The translations under genes and the position numbers were made by a program. From Candidatus Endomicrobiellum devescovinae (lineage in GTDB: Bacteria > Elusimicrobiota > Endomicrobiia > Endomicrobiales > Endomicrobiaceae), in NCBI GenBank assembly GCA_031267795.1, contig JAIRYK010000010.1, positions 1 to 64,000 on the forward strand: a stretch of 64,000 nucleotides of DNA, in the 5' to 3' direction. Positions 17,145 to 26,597 of the stretch are shown here, in pieces. How positions within the stretch are numbered: the first letter of the stretch is position 1; each line of letters begins with the position of its first letter. The notes under the pieces are model-generated. The model was not told the DNA's origin and did not search any database. It worked only from the letters and a program-made list of their open reading frames with translations.

Positions 17145-19549
17145 GCAGCGAATTAGATAGATTTAACGAAAGTCTAAAAATTCCAGACACGCTTACTCTT
17201 CTTCCTGTTAGAGATATTATTTTATATCCTGCAATGGTTTTGCCGCTTGCCGTGGGCAGGGAAAGATCTGTGAGGGCATTGGAAGAGTCCATGTCCACAA
17301 ACAGACTTATTTTTATTGTAACGCAAAAAAATGTTCAAGTTGAAGATCCGTCTCCTGATGATATATATGCTATTGGAGCTGTGTGCGAAGTTCTTCAGAT
17401 ATTAAAAATGCCGGACGGAACGTTGAAAGCTCTTGTAGAGGGAATATGCAGAGCGCAATGGACGGATTTTAAATTAAGCGACAAAGGATATATTGAAGTA
17501 GGCGTAAAGACTTTTGATGAAAAAGTTGAGAAAACGCCTGAGGCTGAAGCAATCATGAGGCGTGCAGTTTCTCTTTTTGAGCAGTATGTAAAACTAAATC
17601 CCAGAATGCCTATGGAAATTTCAGTTTCTGTAAGTAATATTTCTGATCCTGCAAGGCTTGCAGATACTATAGCGTCACATTTGGCTATTAAAAACAGCGA
17701 TAAACAAATAGTTTTAGAGCTTGTAAATCCTATAGAGCGTTTAGAAAAAATAATACAGATATTAAATTCTGAAATAGAAATACTAAATATTGAAAGACGC
17801 ATTCAAAACAGGGTCAGGAATCAGATAGAAAAGACTCAGAAAGAATATTATCTAACTGAGCAGATGAAAGCCATTCAGAAAGAACTTAAACAAAAAGATG
17901 ACGTTCAAAAAGATGTTGACGAGCTTAAAGAGGAGTTAAACAAGGCAAAGATGCCTCAAGCAGCTAGAGATGCTGCAGAAAAAGAAATGGCAAGACTTGA
18001 AAAGATGATGCCTATGTCTCCAGAAGCCACAGTTATAAGAACATACATTGAATGGATTTTGGACTTGCCTTGGGAAACCTCTACAGCCGATAATTTAGAT
18101 CTAAAAAGAGCAAAAGAAGTTTTGGATCAAGATCATTACGGACTTGAAAAAGTTAAAGACAGAGTTTTAGAATATCTTGCCGTTTTATCCAGAGTGAAAA
18201 AAATTAAAGGACCAGTACTTTGTTTTATTGGACCTCCAGGCGTAGGCAAAACATCAATAGCAAAGTCTGTTGCAAGAAGCTTGGGCAGAAACTTTGTAAG
18301 AATTTCTATGGGCGGAGTTAGAGACGAAGCTGAAATAAGGGGACATAGACGTACGTATATAGGTTCTATGCCGGGAAAGATTATACAATCAATGAAAAAA
18401 GCAGGATCAAACAATCCTGTATTTATTCTTGACGAAATAGACAAAATGGGTTCCGACTGGCGAGGCGATCCGTCTGCTGCTTTGCTTGAAGTGTTGGATC
18501 CAGAGCAGAATTATGCTTTTGGCGACCATTACCTTGATGTTGATTTTGATTTGTCAAATGTTATGTTTATAACCACTGCAAATTCTCTAAGCACTATTCC
18601 TAACACATTGTTAGACAGACTGGAGCTTATAAGATTTTCTGGATATACAGATGAAGAAAAACTCCATATAGCTAAAGATTTTATAATACCCAGACAATTA
18701 AAAGATCATGGATTAACCTCTGAAGAACTTATCTTGGCAGAAAATGCTCTTGAAGCAGTTATAAAAAATTATACGCATGAAGCAGGTGTTCGCAATTTAA
18801 CAAGAGAAATTGCAAATCTTTGCAGAAAAGTTGCTAAAGAACTAGAGTTTGATAATAATTTAAAGTCTATAACTATTATGCCTGAAAATTTGGATAAATA
18901 TTTGGGTATTGCTCATTATGAAAGAGAAAAAATCGCAGAAAACGATATAGGCGTTGTTACTGGTCTTGCGTGGACCGAGGTTGGCGGTGAAACTCTTACC
19001 ATAGAAGTAAACAAAATGAAAGGTAAGGGGTCTTTGGTTTTGACGGGCAAACTTGGCGATGTTATGAAAGAATCCGCACAAGCAGCTTTGTCTTACGTCA
19101 GAGCATCCTCTTTAAAACTTGGTATAGACGAAAAGATATTCTCAAGTACAGACTTCCATGTGCACGTTCCAGAAGGCGCTGTTCCAAAAGATGGTCCAAG
19201 CGCTGGAATTGCGTTAGCTACGGCTCTCGCCTCTGTGTGTATGGATAAGCCTGTAAAGAAGCAAATAGCAATGACTGGAGAAGTAACACTTAGGGGAAGA
19301 GTCCTTGGCATAGGCGGACTTAAAGAAAAAGTTCTTGCTGCTTACCGCGAAGGCATAAGTACAGTGTTGTTTCCAGACAGCAATAAAAAAGATTTAGTTG
19401 ATATTCCTGAGGAAGTTAGAAATAAAATTAAGATGATTCCTGTTCCTCATATGGACGAAGTTATATCTTTAGCCATAGAAAAATCTCCTGAAAATAAAAA
19501 TAAAGGGAAGAGTTCCAAAAAACAAAAGAAAGGAGCAGGCAAAAAATGA
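17141..19549 (+). CDS. lon: ATP-dependent protease Lon
   Basis: Lon degrades misfolded and regulatory proteins. Domains in order: N-terminal substrate-binding domain from [16 protein letters not shown], a coiled-coil, an AAA+ module with [15 protein letters not shown] and Walker [11 protein letters not shown], and the protease domain with the catalytic Ser in [10 protein letters not shown] and Lys in the following [11 protein letters not shown] region. The length, 802 residues, is full. The C-terminal tail is Lys-rich. It overlaps clpX and the next gene by 4 nt each. Confidence 0.96.
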   Translation: MSSELDRFNESLKIPDTLTLLPVRDIILYPAMVLPLAVGRERSVRALEESMSTNRLIFIVTQKNVQVEDPSPDDIYAIGAVCEVLQILKMPDGTLKALVEGICRAQWTDFKLSDKGYIEVGVKTFDEKVEKTPEAEAIMRRAVSLFEQYVKLNPRMPMEISVSVSNISDPARLADTIASHLAIKNSDKQIVLELVNPIERLEKIIQILNSEIEILNIERRIQNRVRNQIEKTQKEYYLTEQMKAIQKELKQKDDVQKDVDELKEELNKAKMPQAARDAAEKEMARLEKMMPMSPEATVIRTYIEWILDLPWETSTADNLDLKRAKEVLDQDHYGLEKVKDRVLEYLAVLSRVKKIKGPVLCFIGPPGVGKTSIAKSVARSLGRNFVRISMGGVRDEAEIRGHRRTYIGSMPGKIIQSMKKAGSNNPVFILDEIDKMGSDWRGDPSAALLEVLDPEQNYAFGDHYLDVDFDLSNVMFITTANSLSTIPNTLLDRLELIRFSGYTDEEKLHIAKDFIIPRQLKDHGLTSEELILAENALEAVIKNYTHEAGVRNLTREIANLCRKVAKELEFDNNLKSITIMPENLDKYLGIAHYEREKIAENDIGVVTGLAWTEVGGETLTIEVNKMKGKGSLVLTGKLGDVMKESAQAALSYVRASSLKLGIDEKIFSSTDFHVHVPEGAVPKDGPSAGIALATALASVCMDKPVKKQIAMTGEVTLRGRVLGIGGLKEKVLAAYREGISTVLFPDSNKKDLVDIPEEVRNKIKMIPVPHMDEVISLAIEKSPENKNKGKSSKKQKKGAGKK

Positions 19550-20685
19550 AAAAACATTATCTTTTAACTCCGGGTCCTACGCCGATTCCTCCGGAAGTCG
19601 CCTTAAAAGAAGCGTTGCCTATACTCCACCACAGAACAAGTGAGTTTGCAGCGATTTATAAGGATGTTGCTGAAGGATTAAAGTATGTTTTTCAAACAGA
19701 AAATGAGGTTTATACTGTTGCTTCTTCAGGTACGGGTGCAATGGAAATTGCTGTAACAAATCTTTTAAGTTCTGGCGATGAAGTTATAGTAGCAAGTTGT
19801 GGAAACTTTGGAGATAGATGGATAAAAATAGCAGAAGGGTATGGGGCAAAAGTTATATCTGTTTCGGTAGAATGGGGGAAAGTAGTTAAGCCTGCAGAGA
19901 TAGAAAAAGCTTTAAAGGCAAATCCAAATATTAAAGCTGTATATACTACATTTACAGAAACTTCCACAGGTGTCGTAAATGATATTAAAGCTATAGGTGA
20001 GATAGTTTCAAAAACCAATGCGGTTTTAGTTGTTGACACTGTTTCTGGTCTTGCAGGACAGGAATTTAGAACCGATGATTGGAAAGTAGATGTAGTGGTA
20101 TCAGGTTCTCAAAAAGGATTTATGCTTGCCCCGGGACTTGCGTTTATAACATTAAGCGATAAAGCTTGGAAGCTGACAGAATCTTCAAAAATTCCAAAAT
20201 TTTATTTTGATATTAAAAAATATAAAAAATCATATGGAAGCAACAAAACGCCTTTTACTCCTCCAGTAACTCTTATTGTTGCTCTTCAAGAGTCTCTAAG
20301 GCTTATTAAGGAAAAAGGTTTGGAAAATATGTGGAATGATTACAAACTTCTCGCAAAAGCGGCAAGAGCTGGTATGAAAGCTTTGGGTCTTAAGCTTTTC
20401 GGCGAAGTTCCGTGCAATGTTGTCACAAGCGCTTGCGTTCCTGCTGAAATTGGCGATAAGATAGTTAAGACTTTAAGAGAAAAATACGGTGTGTCAATAG
20501 CAGGAGGACAGGGCGATTTAAAAGGGAAAATTATAAGATTTGCGCACATGGGTTACATAGGAAAAGCCGATTTGCTTGTAGGGTTTGCATGTCTTGAAAT
20601 GGTTCTTACTGAACTTGGTGTAAATATTGAAAAGGGCAAGGCTGTAGCTGCTGCTGAAGAGGAGTTGTTATTAGAGAGACCCTAG
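19546..20685 (+). CDS. Class V aminotransferase (serine-pyruvate / alanine-glyoxylate type)
   Basis: The 379-residue enzyme has the class V fold: LLTPGPTPIPPEV, LHHRTSEF, the PLP-contact SSGTGAMEIA, VVDTVSGLAG with the pyridine-binding Asp, and the Schiff-base Lys in VSGSQKGFMLAPG. The next gene is a serA-like dehydrogenase. This pairing, known in several deep-branching bacteria, suggests the pair makes serine, with this enzyme taking the place of SerC, although alanine-glyoxylate transamination is also possible. AAAGGAG for this gene lies inside the lon tail, and the ATGA overlap couples the two. Confidence 0.85.
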   Translation: MKKHYLLTPGPTPIPPEVALKEALPILHHRTSEFAAIYKDVAEGLKYVFQTENEVYTVASSGTGAMEIAVTNLLSSGDEVIVASCGNFGDRWIKIAEGYGAKVISVSVEWGKVVKPAEIEKALKANPNIKAVYTTFTETSTGVVNDIKAIGEIVSKTNAVLVVDTVSGLAGQEFRTDDWKVDVVVSGSQKGFMLAPGLAFITLSDKAWKLTESSKIPKFYFDIKKYKKSYGSNKTPFTPPVTLIVALQESLRLIKEKGLENMWNDYKLLAKAARAGMKALGLKLFGEVPCNVVTSACVPAEIGDKIVKTLREKYGVSIAGGQGDLKGKIIRFAHMGYIGKADLLVGFACLEMVLTELGVNIEKGKAVAAAEEELLLERP

Positions 20686-20740
20686 AGCTATTATTTTGAT
20701 ATTTGAAACTGCAAAAAATCCAAAAAAAGGGGCAGGCAAA

Positions 20741-21688
20741 ATGTACAATATTTTAATGACCTACGATAATACCGAAGGACTTGACGCATTGCTTTCAAAT
20801 AAAGAATTCAAAGTAGATATACATAACAAACCTTCTCAAGAAGAATTGAAAGAACTTATAAAAGACTACAACGGACTTCTTATACGTTCAGAAGTAAAAG
20901 TTACCTCCGATATTATAGACGTTGCAGGAAAACTGAAATTTATCGGCAGAGCAGGGACAGGCGTTGACAATGTTGATAAAGAAGCGGCGACAAAGAAAGG
21001 CATAATAGTTGCCAATGTCCCGGGAGGAAACACCATATCTGCAGCTGAGCATACGATAGGTCTTATGTTTTCTCTTGCCAGACACATTCCTGAAAGCTAC
21101 AAATCTTTAAAAAATAGAAAATGGGATCGCAAAAATTTTGTAGGAACCGAGCTTTTTGGTAAAACTTTAGGTTTGATAGGTCTTGGAAGAATAGGTTCTG
21201 AAGTTGCTAAAAGACTTAATACTTTTGGTATGAAAGTTATAGCTTATGATCCATTTGCAAATCAAGAAGCAGCAAAAAACAACAACATAGAATTAAAAAG
21301 TATAGATGAAGTTTTTGCTCAAGCCGATTATATTTCAATTCACTCGCCACTTAACGATTCTACGAGAGGCATGATAAATGCTGACGTCATAAAGAAAATG
21401 AAAGATGGCGTTAGAATTATCAATTGCGCTAGAGGTCCAATAGTTAACGAAAAAGATTTGTCGGATGCAATTAAGTCTGGTAAAGTAGCGGGAGCTGCTA
21501 TAGACGTATTTGCCAAAGAACCTCCAGAAGACTGGACTCTTATAGATACCGATAAAGTGGTTGTAACGCCTCATCTTGCAGCGTCCACCGATGAAGCTCA
21601 AGTTAGAATTGCCAAAGAAATAGGCGAGGTTCTTGTAGATTTTTTTACAAAAGGAATCGTAAGAAACGCTGTCAACGCAAAAAAGTAA
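20741..21688 (+). CDS. serA: D-3-phosphoglycerate dehydrogenase-like, short form
   Basis: This D-isomer 2-hydroxyacid dehydrogenase has the NAD fold GLIGLGRIGSEVAKRL, RAGTGVDNVD, the catalytic Arg in INCARGPIVNE, Glu in FAKEPPEDW, and His in VTPHLAAST. At 315 residues it lacks the C-terminal ACT domain that gives serine feedback in long SerA forms. I chose the ATG at 20741 over a TTG at 20696, which would add a non-conserved extension. A terminator follows. The position after an aminotransferase supports a role in serine synthesis. Confidence 0.87.
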   Translation: MYNILMTYDNTEGLDALLSNKEFKVDIHNKPSQEELKELIKDYNGLLIRSEVKVTSDIIDVAGKLKFIGRAGTGVDNVDKEAATKKGIIVANVPGGNTISAAEHTIGLMFSLARHIPESYKSLKNRKWDRKNFVGTELFGKTLGLIGLGRIGSEVAKRLNTFGMKVIAYDPFANQEAAKNNNIELKSIDEVFAQADYISIHSPLNDSTRGMINADVIKKMKDGVRIINCARGPIVNEKDLSDAIKSGKVAGAAIDVFAKEPPEDWTLIDTDKVVVTPHLAASTDEAQVRIAKEIGEVLVDFFTKGIVRNAVNAKK

Positions 21689-21711
21689 ATCTAAAAAATC
21701 TAATTTATTAT

Positions 21712-21735
21712 ACTGCCTGGCTTTTGCCGGGCAGT
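21712..21735 (+). terminator. Terminator hairpin of the tig-serA operon
   Basis: The stem actgcctggc / gccgggcagt pairs over 10 bp with one wobble and a 4-nt loop, 24 nt after the serA stop. The downstream T run is weak. Confidence 0.65.
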
Positions 21736-21883
21736 TATGATATTGTCTAATAATAAACGGTTGCGCTTTATACTTTTAATTTATCGGATAGATAAAAAAG
21801 GGTAGCCTAAATAATATTCTCAGGAACAAATTTAAAATATTTAACAAAGTTAATATATCGCCCTACATTCCTTTGGAAATTAG

Positions 21884-23026
21884 ATGATGAGAAATAATAT
21901 GATAAAAGTTTGTTATATCATCACTAAACTTGAACTTGGCGGAGCTCAAAAAGTAGCCTTGCATGTTGCAAAAAATATTGACAAAAATATTTTTGACAGT
22001 TTTATTATTGCAGGCGAGGGCGGAATATTAGACCATGAAGCCGTAAAAGAAGCGAGATTGTATCATATAAAGGATCTTGTCAGAGAAGTTTCTCCATTAA
22101 GAGATTTAAAAGCTCTTTTTAAAATTTACTCCATATTGAAGAAAGAAAAACCCAATATAGTTCACACACATTCGTCAAAGGCTGGGATTACAGGAAGGAT
22201 AGCCGCTAAGCTGGCAGGGGTAAAAGTTATAGTTCATACGATCCACGGGTACGGCTTTAATGAAACGCAGAAATGGTTTGTTAAAAAATTTTACGTTTTT
22301 CTTGAAAAATTTTGTGCTTTGCTTTCAGACAAATTAATTGTTGTAACTAAAGAAGATATAAAAAAGGGACAGCATTATAAAATTGCCAAAGGAAATAAAT
22401 TCATTCTTATACGAGCAGGTATAGATACGGTACTTTATAAAAATTTTGTTCTACAGCCTAATTTTAAAAAAACATTAGGGATAGATAATAATTTAAGAGT
22501 TATTACTACAATAGGACCTTTTAAACCGCAAAAAAATATTAAAGATTTTATCAAAACTGCTTCTTTAATAACTTCAAGACTTAAAAACGTTATATTTTTA
22601 ATAGTTGGAGATGGCGAACAAAGAAAAGAACTTGAAGTTTTGAGAGATAGTTTAAATTTAAAAAATAAAATTTTTATGCTTGGCTGGAGAACAGATATTG
22701 CAGAAATCCTCAAAGCAAGCGATATTTTTGTATTGACATCGCTTTGGGAAGGCCTGCCATGTACTATTGTTGAGGCTATGTGCTGCTCTAAACCAGTTGT
22801 GGCAAATGCTGTGGATGGAGTAAAAGAAATAGTTGTTAACGGTGAAACTGGCTTTTTAATAGAACCCAATAATTATGCAAAAACTGCTGAAAAAATTATG
22901 TATTTACTAAATGATGAGACAGCTTTAAAAAACATAAGTGCAAAAGCTTGTGCTTCTATAGATCAAGAATACGATATAAACCACAATCTCAAACAACACG
23001 AAAAATTATACCTAAAACTAAGCTGA
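21884..23026 (+). CDS. Glycosyltransferase family 4
   Basis: This GT-B fold enzyme of 380 residues has the N-terminal acceptor domain start KVCYIITKLELGGAQKVAL and the C-terminal nucleotide-sugar site with the E-x7-E motif in EGLPCTIVEAM. It also has HTIHGYGFNETQKW, common in CapM/EpsD-type transferases of capsule or O-antigen synthesis. It is a monocistronic gene in an AT-rich setting; its start could be the ATG at 21884 or 21899, and the Shine-Dalgarno is weak. Donor and acceptor are unknown. Confidence 0.85.
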   Translation: MMRNNMIKVCYIITKLELGGAQKVALHVAKNIDKNIFDSFIIAGEGGILDHEAVKEARLYHIKDLVREVSPLRDLKALFKIYSILKKEKPNIVHTHSSKAGITGRIAAKLAGVKVIVHTIHGYGFNETQKWFVKKFYVFLEKFCALLSDKLIVVTKEDIKKGQHYKIAKGNKFILIRAGIDTVLYKNFVLQPNFKKTLGIDNNLRVITTIGPFKPQKNIKDFIKTASLITSRLKNVIFLIVGDGEQRKELEVLRDSLNLKNKIFMLGWRTDIAEILKASDIFVLTSLWEGLPCTIVEAMCCSKPVVANAVDGVKEIVVNGETGFLIEPNNYAKTAEKIMYLLNDETALKNISAKACASIDQEYDINHNLKQHEKLYLKLS

Positions 23027-23343
23027 TAGTTTTTTAACTTAAACATTACAACTATTTGATTGACTATGCAAAAATGTACTGCCCTAAATTTTATACCCGA
23101 GCATATTGATTAGGTTGCCCCAGCAAAAAAGCTTTATTTAAACTTCTCTAACACCTCATAAAACTTTAACATCTTCCTTACTTTGCTTAAATTCACATTT
23201 TTTTTGCAAATCAAAATTAAATTATATTGTTTCCTTAGTATAATAATTTTTACTTATACTTATCTATTTATATGATAGTCAAAAAAGGGGATATTTTTTG
23301 ATGTACTTAACTTTTTCTAATTTTTTTGTTTAAAAGGATAATT
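23027..23343. other. Intergenic gap, no gene seen
   Basis: About 300 nt of AT-rich DNA. A possible -10 box TATAAT at 23239-23244 lacks a convincing -35 partner. AAAAGGA for the next gene is at its end. I see no reading frame, RNA or repeat. Confidence 0.5.
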
Positions 23344-23793
23344 ATGTCCAAAAATAAATTAAGTATTTTTAAAGTTTTTGTATATATTTTAGTGACAATA
23401 AATTTTATATTGGGATTGTTCTTGTTCTACGTCTGCCATTACATGGTAGATGAGAACTACCAAAAAATGTGTCTTCAATATAAACACTTAGAGGAAGAAC
23501 TTCTGCAGCAAATTGAAAACTTAAGAGGGCAAACTTATAGTGAAGTCACTGTAGTTAAAGAACAATTAAAAGATGTGAAGGAATATATAAAAGAAGATTC
23601 TGAAAGCAAAGGTGAATTTATTACGAACGTAATAGCTTATCTTTCCAAAATTGATTCTGACTATAAAAATACATCCCAAAACCAGAGGAAGAATTTTGAG
23701 ACTAAAAAAAGACTTAAAAGACTTGAAGAAGTATTAAAGAAGAAGAAGAAAGAAAAGCCTAAAACAAGCATTTATACAGTATTGATACTTTAA
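23344..23793 (+). CDS. Membrane-anchored coiled-coil protein, unknown
   Basis: The 149-residue product has one N-terminal membrane segment (about residues 8-32, rich in Phe and Leu), followed by a predicted coiled coil (YKHLEEELLQQIENLRGQ onward) and a Lys-rich tail before a short hydrophobic end. AAAAGGA lies before the chosen ATG. It begins the accessory envelope locus and is 18 nt before the autotransporter-type gene, so they are probably co-transcribed. No family recognised. Confidence 0.55.
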   Translation: MSKNKLSIFKVFVYILVTINFILGLFLFYVCHYMVDENYQKMCLQYKHLEEELLQQIENLRGQTYSEVTVVKEQLKDVKEYIKEDSESKGEFITNVIAYLSKIDSDYKNTSQNQRKNFETKKRLKRLEEVLKKKKKEKPKTSIYTVLIL

Positions 23794-23811
23794 AGGAGTA
23801 TTTTTTAAATA

Positions 23812-25208
23812 ATGAAAAGGTTAGCTATAGTTTATATACATATTTTTATATTTCTCTTAATTTCGTCATCTTCCTTACTTGCTTCTTATAAAGATTTTTT
23901 TGCGTCTTATAAGATTGGAGAAGTAATAAATATACAGAATCCAAAAAAAATACCCCATATAAAGAAACTTAGAGAAGTATATATAACAAACAGAGACGTA
24001 TACGGTATAATAGAACCATCTCTGGATGATAAAATGGGCGAGCCTTGTATCGTATACTTTAATCTAATGCGTTACTCAGAGATAGCTTACAAGAAAGAGC
24101 TAGAAAAGTATTATACCCTAAAAGAAGCTTTATTGAATTTAATGCAATCGTCTAGTTACTCCGGGAAAATTTTAGCTAATGTTATAAGAAGCGGAGTAAT
24201 CAACAGCAACAGAGATTATGTATATTGTAAGCTAGATAGATGTCAGTTGGAGAAAAGTATCTCTAGAAATTATAATGATAACCATATGAGATTACAATAT
24301 ACTCAAGTAGATGATGTTGTATTGTTTAGAAAAAATGTCTGGGTAAATACCTTTTTTAGACATATAGATATAGAAGGCGACAACAATGATACAGTCAACG
24401 ACAAAAAAAGAGGCACAATATTAGGATATGATCATTCATTATATACGAGATTATATGTCAAAGCAGATGAGCAGAATATAGATGAAAGTGGGGAATCTGC
24501 AAAAATTAAAAGCATGTCTTTGGGGATGTATGGGAATATACCAGTAAGAGCTAACATTAAATGTCTAGTTGAGGTAGGCTTTGGTAAGTATGAGACAAAA
24601 AGAAACTTATCTCCAATAGAAAAGGCATTTAGAAAAGACATTCTTGATGAAAATGTGCCAGATATTACTAAAGCGAATTTTACGTGTACGACAATCAATG
24701 CCGATATAGAAATTTCCAAAAATACTCCATTAAAATCTCTTATCTTAAAGCCTTTCGCAGGGCTTAGTATTAGTAGCAATTTTATCCCTCGTTCAAAGAA
24801 AATTCTACAACTTTATTAACTATGAATGTTTATAGCGGAATATATTGGCGTTCACTGGCAAGGATAGGTATTGGTGTGCAAAAAGATTATAAAAAGTTGA
24901 GCATAAGCTCTAAAATTTTCTCAGAAATACTCTTGACACCTTTATCGCCAGAGATAACTTACACGTACGATTTCTCAACAATCTTTAAATCTAAAGGCGC
25001 ATCCGAAGAGATCTTTAAACCAGGAGCTTCATTATATTTAGATTATAAGGTGTGCGAGAGATTTTCTGTATCTGGAAATATTGAAGTATGTAAGGGAGGT
25101 GATTTTTATCTGAATGGAGGCGTAGTATATTCTTTTGGTAAGATTATAAGTACTAAAGAAAAAACGGCGTTTAGTAAAAGAATTTTTGTAGTTACAAAGG
25201 AGAATTAA
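23812..25208 (+). pseudogene. Autotransporter-type beta-barrel protein, split by frameshift
   Basis: Two frames make up one gene. The first (23812-24819, 335 residues) begins with a signal peptide (MKRLAIVYIHIFIFLLISSS) and ends abruptly after LKPFAGLSISSNFIPRSK. The second (24822-25208) lacks any export signal and reads MNVYSGIYWRSLARIGIGVQ to a C-terminal segment GGVVYSFGKI, the alternating pattern of outer-membrane strands. The phrase PFAGL followed by YSGIYWRSLARIGIGV is what an autotransporter barrel shows. A one-base shift near 24,780-24,800 joins them into about 465 residues. AAAGGAG precedes the start. The passenger is short, or this may be a plain outer-membrane barrel. Confidence 0.65.
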
Positions 25209-25210
25209 AA

Positions 25211-25618
25211 ATGAAAAAAAGTTTTTATTTAGTTGCACTTTTATGTTTACTCGGAAATGTGGGTTATGCATTTGACGTAACAAAGATTGCTGAGGTTCTT
25301 AAGCAAAGTTCTATTAGCACCGAGAAACAAACAGCATGGCAAGTGATTCTTGATGCCGAGGTTGGAAAAATGACTATTAAAACTCCGAAAGTCATACGTA
25401 ATATTGATGAAATTAAACAAGAGCAGTTCAATTTACAGGGTGATACTAGCCCAGATACTCTCAACGTCTTAAAAATGCTAAAAGATGAAGAGAATGACTA
25501 CAATAGAAAAGCCCTATCATTTGCTGGTTTCCAGAGGGCATTAGCGAATGTTTATAGACACAACCTGAAACCTGACGCAATTATATCAATGTTTGTTAAA
25601 GTATTCTACGAAGGATAA
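25211..25618 (+). CDS. Small periplasmic protein, unknown family
   Basis: The 135-residue product starts with a clear signal peptide (MKKSFYLVALLCLLGNVGYA, then FDVTKI). The mature part is helical and charged with no Cys. It starts 2 nt after the barrel gene and shares its mRNA; AAAGGAG precedes the ATG. A strong terminator follows, so it closes this transcript. It has the same size and setting as the protein at 26199, but I see no clear sequence similarity. Function unknown. Confidence 0.6.
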   Translation: MKKSFYLVALLCLLGNVGYAFDVTKIAEVLKQSSISTEKQTAWQVILDAEVGKMTIKTPKVIRNIDEIKQEQFNLQGDTSPDTLNVLKMLKDEENDYNRKALSFAGFQRALANVYRHNLKPDAIISMFVKVFYEG

Positions 25619-25645
25619 ATGGATTCCTTAAAAAGGAAAAATTTG

Positions 25646-25680
25646 AGAGCAAGCACAAGAAACCTTTTTGTGCTTGCTCT
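25646..25680 (+). terminator. Strong intrinsic terminator
   Basis: A perfect 13-bp stem, agagcaagcacaa / ttgtgcttgctct, with a 9-nt loop is followed by a T-rich run (ttctattt). It is the best intrinsic terminator in the window. Confidence 0.85.
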
Positions 25681-25689
25681 TTCTATTTA

Positions 25690-26198
25690 GCCTATAAAAA
25701 CCTTTCCAAAAAAACCTAAAATAATATACCTAGTTAATATGTAATCCAAAGAAGAACTTTTTTAAAATAACTCTTCACAGATGGCAACCTTAAATTTAGT
25801 TACATAAAAAAGTCTCTTTTAGCCAAAAATTACTAAGTTGAGTCTTTTCACTCACAAAATCTTTCTATCTGTACCTGGTAAACTCAGGAGAGACCATTCT
25901 TGCAATGAGTGCTTGTTGGTAAAGGAAGTTAAAGTAAATTGTTAAGTTTAGAGCTTTTTTAGTGTTATAGTGTTATGAGGTTGCAGGTAAAAGAACTGTT
26001 TCGTCTGTGCCTTACTAATATGTCTTTACTTGGGGTGGGGGCACCTAAACTTAGCGCCTACATAATTATAATATTTTACATAAATTTTACAAAATAAAAT
26101 TTAAAATTGGCAAATGATAATTATAATTAATACAACATCTATAAACTTAGTTTAGATGTTTAAAAAACAAAATATTTTTTATTAAAAAAGGAGAAAAA
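25690..26198. other. Intergenic region of about 500 nt, nothing assignable
   Basis: No open frame, tRNA or repeat family is apparent. Near the end, TTGGCA and AT-rich -10-like hexamers around 26107-26130 and an inverted repeat aacatcta / tagatgtt (about 26139-26165) precede the next gene and could be its promoter and leader. A short G-rich element ggtgggggcacc near 26032 has no clear meaning. Confidence 0.4.
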
Positions 26199-26579
26199 AT
26201 GAAATTAAAAGTATTAGTAGTTTTAATTAGTGCAGTTGTTTTTTCAAATGTTGTAGAAGCAAAGTATTATAAACTTAAACCAGAATTAGATATAGAGAAG
26301 TTAGAAGCTGATATGTTTATTAAAAAAAATGATTACAGAATGAAAGCGGCTAAAGATGATGAGTCTGCCCCTACTGCATTAGTTGATTGGCAATATGCTG
26401 CTGGTGTTTATGTAAAAGCTCTTAAGGATATTAGAAATTTTAGAATTTTGTATTCAAGAGTTAGAAGAGCTTTAAAATCAGGCGCACCAACTGTGGACGA
26501 ATTAAAACAAAAGTTAATAAATGACTATCTTATTGATAGTGATGTATCAGATGATACTGAAGGGCGTGTAAATTTATAG
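26199..26579 (+). CDS. Small periplasmic protein, unknown family
   Basis: The 126-residue protein carries a signal peptide (MKLKVLVVLISAVVFSNVVEA) and a helical, charged mature part with ALVDWQYAAGVYVKALKDI and an acidic C-terminus. AAAAGGAG lies before the ATG. It is 18 nt upstream of a large autotransporter gene, so the pair is probably co-transcribed, mirroring the barrel-plus-small-protein pair just upstream. A chaperone-like or accessory role for autotransporter export is speculation. Confidence 0.55.
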   Translation: MKLKVLVVLISAVVFSNVVEAKYYKLKPELDIEKLEADMFIKKNDYRMKAAKDDESAPTALVDWQYAAGVYVKALKDIRNFRILYSRVRRALKSGAPTVDELKQKLINDYLIDSDVSDDTEGRVNL

Positions 26580-26597
26580 AAATAAAAAATAATTAAA

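Noticed and set aside
25690-26198. Insertion-sequence remnant in the 500-nt gap
   Set aside because: No terminal inverted repeats, target duplications or transposase-like frame could be found.
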